From DAOTXS01 sp034435055 (GTDB taxonomy: Bacteria; Chloroflexota; Anaerolineae; UBA4142): 8,822 nucleotides of DNA. Shown here in pieces: positions 1-6,394 of the stretch. Position numbers and translations under genes: made by a program. The first letter of the stretch is position 1; each line of letters opens with the position of its first letter. The notes under the pieces are model-generated. The model searched no databases. It was not told the DNA's origin and saw nothing but the letters and a program-made list of their open reading frames with translations. The DNA is taken from assembly GCA_034435055.1 (NCBI GenBank), contig DAOTXS010000068.1, positions 1-8,822 on the forward strand, in the 5' to 3' direction.

Positions 1-132
1 AAAGTGGAACGTTGTTTCGCTTGGCTGGACAATTGTCGTCGGCTCGTCGTGCGCTATGACCGATTCATTGAACATTACAAAGCTTTTTGTTTGCTGGCGA
101 TCATTCTTTGGTGCATCACCCGAATTTTGAAA
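1..132 (+). CDS. IS5-family transposase, C-terminal fragment (5' end outside window)
   Basis: The first bases read, in the frame starting at base 1, as the C-terminal end of an IS5-family DDE transposase. The recognisable pieces are VERCFAWLDNCRRL, then VRYDRFIEHYKAF and LLAIILWCITRILK, which match the family's usual VERTFAWL...RRL...YE...F...A.I..L.R.L ending. The glutamate of VER would be the last acidic residue of the DDE triad (family knowledge). Only about 44 residues are visible; the rest lies to the left of the window. No stop codon follows the RILK ending. The same frame stays open through the clpB ribosome binding site and into clpB, so the fragment has no stop of its own. The IS end probably lies between bases 133 and 150; a CTAG at 139-142 could be the junction. 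I am confident of the family but cannot name the element or see its inverted repeat partner. Confidence 0.8.
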
Positions 133-150
133 TTAGTTCTAGAGATATGC

Positions 151-156
151 AGGAGG
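151..156 (+). promoter_or_regulatory. Ribosome binding site that sets the clpB start
   Basis: AGGAGG lies 9 bases before ATG 166. It decides the clpB start against the longer open frame that begins in the transposase fragment, and against ATG 178, which would be 21 bases away. Confidence 0.85.
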
Positions 157-165
157 ATTAAACCT

Positions 166-2763
<2,598 letters not shown>

Positions 2764-2768
2764 TAATG

Positions 2769-2805
2769 AACTCGCCTCGGTTTCCACAACCGAGGCGAGT
2801 TTTTT
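2769..2805 (+). terminator. Intrinsic terminator of clpB
   Basis: A perfect 12-bp stem (AACTCGCCTCGG at 2769-2780 with its complement at 2790-2801) closes a 9-base loop. A run of six T ends at 2805. It starts 5 bases after the clpB stop codon. On the minus strand the same hairpin is followed by only a weak T-rich stretch, so it may stop the convergent tryptophan-rich protein gene less efficiently. Confidence 0.93.
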
Positions 2806-2864
2806 ATTGGGTTGCCGGATCAAAGAGTAAAATGGTTCGAGCACTCGGCGCGCAAAAGTACGGT

Positions 2865-3350
2865 TTAAGGATATCCACCGTACCCAGAGGGAATCGCGTG
2901 AGCATCCCAGAGATGCCCGAATCCTGGGATCGTTCCGTGACTTGAGATGACCTCAAACTGTCCCCAGATTGGATAACCACCGGGTCTCCAACAAGGACTG
3001 TTTTGAAGGTCGGGACCTACCCACACAATCTTGTAATGCCAGACTTCGCCGGAACCGCCAGGAACTTGGCCATTCCATTCATTGTCTGTCCAGGCATCGC
3101 ACGTCCAAGGGGCACCGTGAAATCGGGCGGCGTCCCAGTCTTTCGACCATTTCATCACAAGATGGTCGTTCGCGTACGTGGAATCTCCCCAGACCTTTCC
3201 ATCCAAGACACGATCGATTCCATCTGCCGCGCCCACAAAGATGCGTGCCTGATAATTGTAACCGAATTGGTCAAACCCACCGCCGGCGTACACCATCACG
3301 GGCGTGATCAGGACAAGCAAAGCACCGAGCAGAATGGTGGTCTTTTTCAT
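2865..3350 (-). CDS. Secreted tryptophan-rich protein of unknown family
   Basis: The product is 161 residues. It starts with a clear Sec signal peptide: MKK, a hydrophobic core about 6-20, and a probable cleavage after VYA at 22. The mature part of about 139 residues holds 11 tryptophans (54, 68, 72, 82, 87, 92, 104, 110, 121, 129, 148), many Gly, Tyr and Asp residues, and two cysteines (84 and 120) that could form one disulfide. There is no transmembrane segment, lipobox or sorting signal, so it is predicted to be released outside the cell. The start is ATG 3350, with GGAGGAGGAA directly upstream; an upstream in-frame codon at 3383 is rejected. The end, GYGGYP, appears natural. I do not recognise a named family. 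The dense aromatic residues could suit carbohydrate or protein binding, but that is a guess. It converges on clpB and shares the minus-strand orientation of the protease genes without adjoining them. Confidence 0.82.
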   Translation of the reverse strand: MKKTTILLGALLVLITPVMVYAGGGFDQFGYNYQARIFVGAADGIDRVLDGKVWGDSTYANDHLVMKWSKDWDAARFHGAPWTCDAWTDNEWNGQVPGGSGEVWHYKIVWVGPDLQNSPCWRPGGYPIWGQFEVISSHGTIPGFGHLWDAHAIPSGYGGYP

Positions 3351-3413
3351 TTCCTCCTCCGTCCAATCTGATTTTTCATACATTCAAACCGCGTTGATTG
3401 TACTTGCTCTGGC

Positions 3414-3426
3414 ATCACCTCCTTTC
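3414..3426 (-). promoter_or_regulatory. Extended Shine-Dalgarno-like sequence in the leader of the tryptophan-rich protein gene
   Basis: The minus strand reads GAAAGGAGGTGAT, thirteen bases complementary to the usual 3' end of bacterial 16S rRNA. It lies 63 bases before ATG 3350, which has its own GGAGG. An ATG at 3415 overlaps it, opening a 22-codon frame that ends at 3347 in an ATGA overlap with the start of the main gene. The spacing from GGAGG to that ATG is only 2 bases, which is poor for initiation, so a coupled leader peptide is possible but not shown. Confidence 0.45.
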
Positions 3427-3442
3427 GTTGAAATGCTTTGGG

Positions 3443-3480
3443 AAACAAAAAACCGTGCCGCGCAAAAACGCAGTCACGGT
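3443..3480 (-). terminator. Minus-strand intrinsic terminator or attenuator
   Basis: Read on the minus strand, ACCGTG (3480-3475) pairs with CACGGT (3457-3452). An inner 3-bp stem (CGC with GCG) sits around a T-rich loop, and the hairpin runs into TTTTTTGTTT. It lies about 100 bases before the start of the tryptophan-rich protein gene. No convincing gene is found upstream for it to terminate, so it may act on a leader transcript or mark the end of a lost gene. Confidence 0.62.
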
Positions 3481-3731
3481 CGGTTACGCTATTTGCTCCG
3501 CCCAGCCCAAGCGTCCACATTGAGCAAGACTGGGTTTCGTCGCACCCGTGGTGAAAATTCAACGCGTTAGGATAATTCCACTCTTTAAGAGGCATAGAAC
3601 AGGCCGGAAAAATACAGGCTCCATCGACACGAAAACCGCAACCCAAACAACCATCGTGATTGCGGTAAGGGGGCAACGCAGATCATCTCGATTTCCGTTT
3701 CCTGATTCGTAAGCACCAAATTCGATTATTG

Positions 3732-3748
3732 GTGTATACTGTAGACAC
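3732..3748 (+). promoter_or_regulatory. Possible -10 box with overlapping palindrome upstream of the lipoprotein gene
   Basis: TATACT at 3735-3740 resembles a sigma-70-type -10 element, but no good -35 box is seen 16-18 bases upstream. It lies inside the imperfect palindrome GTGTATAC-T-GTAGACAC, in which 7 of 8 positions are symmetric. A repressor site overlapping the promoter would fit. The ACTGTAGAC half resembles BlaI/MecI-type operators from memory only. Confidence 0.35.
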
Positions 3749-3798
3749 ATACGACATTGAATCAAAGAGACGTACTCGGGCAAAGGAGGAGTTGAGAT

Positions 3799-4329
3799 AT
3801 GATGAAATACAAACCTAGTTTGATCATAATGAGTGTAACGGTCATCTTGAGTGTTGGCTGTGCTTCAATGTCGCCTACCCCAACACCCAAAAGTGACATG
3901 CCAATCACAGCCGCACCGACAAGTCAACCAACCCCAATTGAAACGATTATGCCGGCGCGGACAATAGCGCCAACAGCACCTTCGTCGCAAACACTTGTAC
4001 CGACGATGTCACCAACACCGCCTCAAGGAGGTGTAAGTAATATGAATACCCCGACGCCTACCCCATCAAGTTCGGAAGCCGAACAAATCGTGCTTCAAGC
4101 CAAACAAGACCTTGCCAAGCAATTAGCAATCAGCATCGATCAGATCACTCTAGTTGAAGTACGGGAGATTACTTGGCCCGATAGCAGTTTAGGATGTCCT
4201 CAACCGGGAATGATGTATCTGCAAGTCCTAATCGACGGATATCTGATTCGCCTTCGCGCGGGCGAACGAATCTATGAGTATCACAGTGGCGGCAATCGTC
4301 CACCGTTCCTTTGCCAAACCAAGTCATAA
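3799..4329 (+). CDS. Putative lipoprotein with Thr/Pro-rich linker and conserved C-terminal domain
   Basis: The product is 176 residues. It begins with a lysine-containing N-terminus and a hydrophobic stretch (about 7-19) ending in LSVGC, so Cys21 is the likely lipidated residue. The lipobox is slightly atypical, with Ser at -3. Residues about 24-92 form a low-complexity linker rich in Thr, Pro and Ser, typical of extracytoplasmic lipoproteins in Gram-positive-like and Chloroflexota cells. A compact domain follows at about 94-172. It has a helical start (EAEQIVLQAKQDLAKQLAIS), then WPDSSLGCPQPG (126-137), GYLIRL and YEYHSGG, with Cys133 and Cys172 possibly paired. I recall this WPD-SLGCPQPG domain as common and functionally uncharacterised in Chloroflexota. 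The start is ATG 3799, with AAAGGAGG 9 bases upstream; ATG 3802 is the alternative. An internal ribosome binding site lies before Met82. It appears monocistronic, with a terminator at 4371-4411. Confidence 0.85.
   Translation: MMKYKPSLIIMSVTVILSVGCASMSPTPTPKSDMPITAAPTSQPTPIETIMPARTIAPTAPSSQTLVPTMSPTPPQGGVSNMNTPTPTPSSSEAEQIVLQAKQDLAKQLAISIDQITLVEVREITWPDSSLGCPQPGMMYLQVLIDGYLIRLRAGERIYEYHSGGNRPPFLCQTKS
4025..4044 (+). promoter_or_regulatory. Internal ribosome binding site and ATG within the lipoprotein gene
   Basis: AAGGAGGTG at 4025-4033 is followed by ATG 4042, in frame with the lipoprotein gene (its Met82). Starting there would give a 95-residue protein without signal peptide or lipid anchor but with the whole C-terminal domain. 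Confidence 0.4.
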
Positions 4330-4370
4330 ACCGCGACGCGTTCAATCGAAACAGAACAGCAAAATGCATA

Positions 4371-4411
4371 CTAAAAACAAACCACCCCGAGCGAGCAAAC
4401 TCGGGGTGGAA
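4371..4411 (-). terminator. Convergent terminator between the lipoprotein gene and S1 protease C
   Basis: A perfect 10-bp stem (CCACCCCGAG at 4382-4391 with its complement at 4400-4409) closes an 8-base loop. On the minus strand it is followed by a T-rich run (TTTGTTTTTAG), so it suits the protease gene that ends at 4428. On the plus strand only AATGTTTTC follows, a weaker signal for the lipoprotein gene ending at 4329. Confidence 0.75.
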
Positions 4412-4427
4412 TGTTTTCAGCGACTTG

Positions 4428-5291
4428 TTAAGGCAGGTGAGCGCCAAACGTACCATAGAGCCAATTCAAATCATCAGCTCGGTCCACGCGATACACCCCG
4501 CCAGTGCCGGCGCAATTTCCATTCTTGCCGAAAGACGTTACGCCACCAATGACATTGGAATTGCCAATGAAATTGGGTCCGCCGGAATCACCAAAACACG
4601 TACCGCCGGTGGCGTGATTATTCGAAAGCAACAACGAGAAATCACCCACAAACCCGGGCACATTGATTTGGATCAACTTTGGGTATGCGACCATCCGTTG
4701 ACGAATGGCAACATTCTTCCACGAAGCCGCGTCCGGGAAACTCGCTTGGAGACCGTATCCGACAGCAGTAAAAGTAACGTCCTGTTGCCCGCGTTGAGTT
4801 TTCAAGCGATCCAATTGATCCAGTTGGGGCAAAGCACCATATTGGGACATTACCTTCGGTGCGCTCAACACGACCACGCCCAAGTCGTAAAGGTAAAAGG
4901 CGTTGGGATTGTATTGAGGATGCGTGTAGGTTGTTCCGCCAACATCGCCCTTGCAAGGATATCCTGTTACCAGTGGGTTGTCGCACCCAGTCCCGCCAGC
5001 CGCTTTAGACGTATAGTTTGGGTCAACCGGAATGGGACCGTCAGCAAACCAAATCTCGGCGTGTGCGGCGGGCGCTTCCGTGCAATGACCAGCGGTCAGG
5101 AAGATCCTTGACGAAAGCAACGTGCCGCTACACCGCCAGAGTGGATTGCCATTTGCATCTTGGGCAACCATCAATCCCACGTACGGATGACGACCGTTGT
5201 CGAGTTCACCATCCGTGATCGCCGCGATAGGTGTAACCAAGATCAGCATCAAAGCCACCACTGTGATGAGTACCAAAAGTTTTGTACGCAT
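4428..5291 (-). CDS. Secreted trypsin-fold serine protease (S1 family), paralog C
   Basis: The product is a 287-residue chymotrypsin-fold endopeptidase predicted to act outside the cell. A Sec signal peptide covers about 1-24 (MRTK, then a long hydrophobic core ending in TPIAA). The catalytic triad is visible: His69 in LTAGHC, Asp136 in YDLGVVVL and Ser236 in GDSGGP. Six cysteines (54/70, 103/113, 232/260) form three likely disulfides; 54/70 and 232/260 match conserved pairs of the family. The S1 pocket positions equivalent to chymotrypsin 189, 216 and 226 are Gly230, Gly255 and Gly265. The pocket is therefore open and lacks the Asp189 of true trypsins. The mature N-terminus would begin with Ile25, at the place of the activating Ile16. 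The start is ATG 5291, with GGAGG 5 bases upstream; an upstream codon at 5303 is rejected. The next gene upstream is its paralog, 98 bases away, with a hairpin between and no obvious promoter, so shared transcription is likely. Confidence 0.93.
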   Translation of the reverse strand: MRTKLLVLITVVALMLILVTPIAAITDGELDNGRHPYVGLMVAQDANGNPLWRCSGTLLSSRIFLTAGHCTEAPAAHAEIWFADGPIPVDPNYTSKAAGGTGCDNPLVTGYPCKGDVGGTTYTHPQYNPNAFYLYDLGVVVLSAPKVMSQYGALPQLDQLDRLKTQRGQQDVTFTAVGYGLQASFPDAASWKNVAIRQRMVAYPKLIQINVPGFVGDFSLLLSNNHATGGTCFGDSGGPNFIGNSNVIGGVTSFGKNGNCAGTGGVYRVDRADDLNWLYGTFGAHLP

Positions 5292-5337
5292 TTCTTCCTC
5301 CAAGGAATTGAGTGTTGTTCAGAGTGCTAGGATGAGT

Positions 5338-5376
5338 AATCCATTGCCCCAGCCACGTTGACTGGGGCAATGGATT
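5338..5376 (-). terminator. Strong intercistronic hairpin between the two S1 protease genes
   Basis: A perfect 15-bp stem (AATCCATTGCCCCAG at 5338-5352 with its complement at 5362-5376) closes a 9-base loop. It begins about 14 bases past the stop codon of paralog B in the transcribed direction. No T run follows on either strand. It could be a weak terminator, or a hairpin that protects the 3' end of the upstream message. Confidence 0.55.
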
Positions 5377-5389
5377 GTTGTAAACACGC

Positions 5390-6238
5390 TTACGGTGTTA
5401 CCCCAAAACCGGCGAGAAAATTCAACGAATCGCTCGTATCCGTGCGATAGCCAAACCCCGCGCCTTTGCAGTTGGAGTTGAGCACGAACGAATTGACCGC
5501 GACGATCACTTTGCCTTGGTCACCGGTGTGGAACACAGGACCGCCCGAATCGCCAAAGCAGGTGCCGCCTGAACCACCGTGCCCTTCGCCGGGGTTGCTG
5601 GAGTAGTGGATGTTGTAGCCATCGGTCAATGCACTGCGCAAGTTGACCAGACTAACCGTGCCAACCATTCGTTCGCGGATTGCAGATTGGCGCGGCTTGA
5701 CCGATTGCAAGCCATAACCCACCACAGTAAATTCCGTGTTCTGCAACCCACGCTTGGTAGCAAGCGTATCCAAATAACCCAGCGGTGCGATCTTGCCGTA
5801 CTGACTCATCACATACGGCGCACTCAAGACAACCACGCCGACATCGTGCGTATTCGGAATCGTCAAACCGCCAGTCCAGCCGGGGTGCGGAATGGGCGTA
5901 CCACTCGCATCGCCGGTGCAAGGATAGCCGGTTTTGCCCACGCAAGACGTTCCTGATCCACCCCAGTTGCCAATAGCGATGGGACCCGGCGAGAACCAGA
6001 TAACCGCTTTAGCCGCTGGGGCTTCGGTGCAGTGTGCCGCTGTCAAAAAGACGGTTGACGAAACGAGCGTACCCGTACATCGCCAAAGCGGAACGCCAGC
6101 CGCATCGTGAAAACTAACCAGCCCCACGTAGGGGTGTCCATTACCATCTGGTTGACCATATTGAACAGCGGCGGCGGGTGCGACCATCACCAACATTAAG
6201 ACAGCAACGGCTGCCACAATCAAAAATTTCGTACGCAT
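5390..6238 (-). CDS. Secreted trypsin-fold serine protease (S1 family), paralog B
   Basis: The product is a 282-residue secreted endopeptidase, closely similar to the next gene downstream. Both share the order signal peptide, HPYVGL, WRC.GTL.SS, CTEAPAA, VMSQYG, VGYGLQ and GGTCFGDSGGP. The signal peptide is about 1-24 (ending APAAA). The triad is His69 (LTAAHC), Asp132 (HDVGVVVL) and Ser231 (GDSGGP). Cysteines 54/70, 99/107 and 227/257 pair as in its neighbour. The S1 pocket differs: the equivalents of chymotrypsin 189, 216 and 226 are Gly225, Val252 and Phe262. This predicts a narrow, elastase-like or blocked pocket. The mature protein would start at Val25, in the place of the activating residue 16. 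The start is ATG 6238, with TAGGAGGAGA just upstream. It lies 156 bases after the subtilase gene in the same direction, with a hairpin between. A second GGAGGTGAT lies 60 bases upstream of the start. Confidence 0.94.
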   Translation of the reverse strand: MRTKFLIVAAVAVLMLVMVAPAAAVQYGQPDGNGHPYVGLVSFHDAAGVPLWRCTGTLVSSTVFLTAAHCTEAPAAKAVIWFSPGPIAIGNWGGSGTSCVGKTGYPCTGDASGTPIPHPGWTGGLTIPNTHDVGVVVLSAPYVMSQYGKIAPLGYLDTLATKRGLQNTEFTVVGYGLQSVKPRQSAIRERMVGTVSLVNLRSALTDGYNIHYSSNPGEGHGGSGGTCFGDSGGPVFHTGDQGKVIVAVNSFVLNSNCKGAGFGYRTDTSDSLNFLAGFGVTP

Positions 6239-6298
6239 TGTCTCCTCCTAAATTTATTTTTCCGAATATATCGTCATTAAAAACGAAACGGCTTGTTA

Positions 6299-6307
6299 AT
6301 CACCTCC
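6299..6307 (-). promoter_or_regulatory. Second Shine-Dalgarno-like sequence in the leader of S1 protease B
   Basis: The minus strand reads GGAGGTGAT 60 bases before ATG 6238, which already has its own GGAGG. Within it a GTG could open an 8-codon frame (MINKPFRF). The arrangement resembles the leader of the tryptophan-rich protein gene, where the same nine bases lie 63 bases upstream of the start. Confidence 0.35.
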
Positions 6308-6354
6308 CTGCGCCACTTGATTTGCCAGATGACCAGAACGCGATAATACCAGAT

Positions 6355-6387
6355 GTGAGGTCAGAGAGTTTTCCCCTCCGACCTCAC
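6355..6387 (-). terminator. Hairpin after the subtilase gene
   Basis: GTGAGGTC (6355-6362) pairs with GACCTCAC (6380-6387). A further 3-bp inner stem follows one mismatch. It begins about 8 bases after the subtilase stop codon in the transcribed direction. No T run follows, so it is either a weak terminator or an intercistronic hairpin like the one at 5338-5376. Confidence 0.45.
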
Positions 6388-6394
6388 GGAAAAC

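Larger units (their letters stand above)
3351..3798. other. Intergenic region with regulatory signals, no convincing gene
   Basis: This is the 448-base region between two divergent genes: the tryptophan-rich secreted protein (minus) and the lipoprotein (plus). Open frames exist on the minus strand, but their translations look unlike a real protein across most of their length and a terminator lies inside one of them. The region holds the minus-strand leader with an extended Shine-Dalgarno-like sequence, a minus-strand terminator, a possible pseudoknot, and a possible -10 box with an overlapping palindrome. A possible remnant of a zinc-ribbon gene is discussed under findings. Confidence 0.6.

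Noticed and set aside
4..165. Long clpB reading frame starting at GTG 4
   Set aside because: The first 43 residues are an IS5-type transposase tail; the clpB ribosome binding site and normal N-terminus place the start at 166.
3408..3428. Plus-strand CTGGCATCACCTCCTTTCG resembles the 3' end of 16S rRNA
   Set aside because: No rRNA sequence precedes it. It is simply the complement of an extended Shine-Dalgarno sequence on the minus strand.
3347..3676. 109-codon minus-strand frame as a full gene
   Set aside because: A T-tailed terminator lies inside it, its middle and end look non-protein-like, and no ribosome binding site precedes its start. Only small parts are discussed as a relic or leader frame.
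3900..4075. Repetitive ACC/CCA-rich stretch as a DNA tandem repeat
   Set aside because: It encodes the Thr/Pro linker of the lipoprotein and has no regular repeat unit.
4311..5111. 266-codon plus-strand frame opposite S1 protease C
   Set aside because: It overlaps the lipoprotein end, crosses a terminator and runs antisense to a protease with a full catalytic triad; it resembles no protein.
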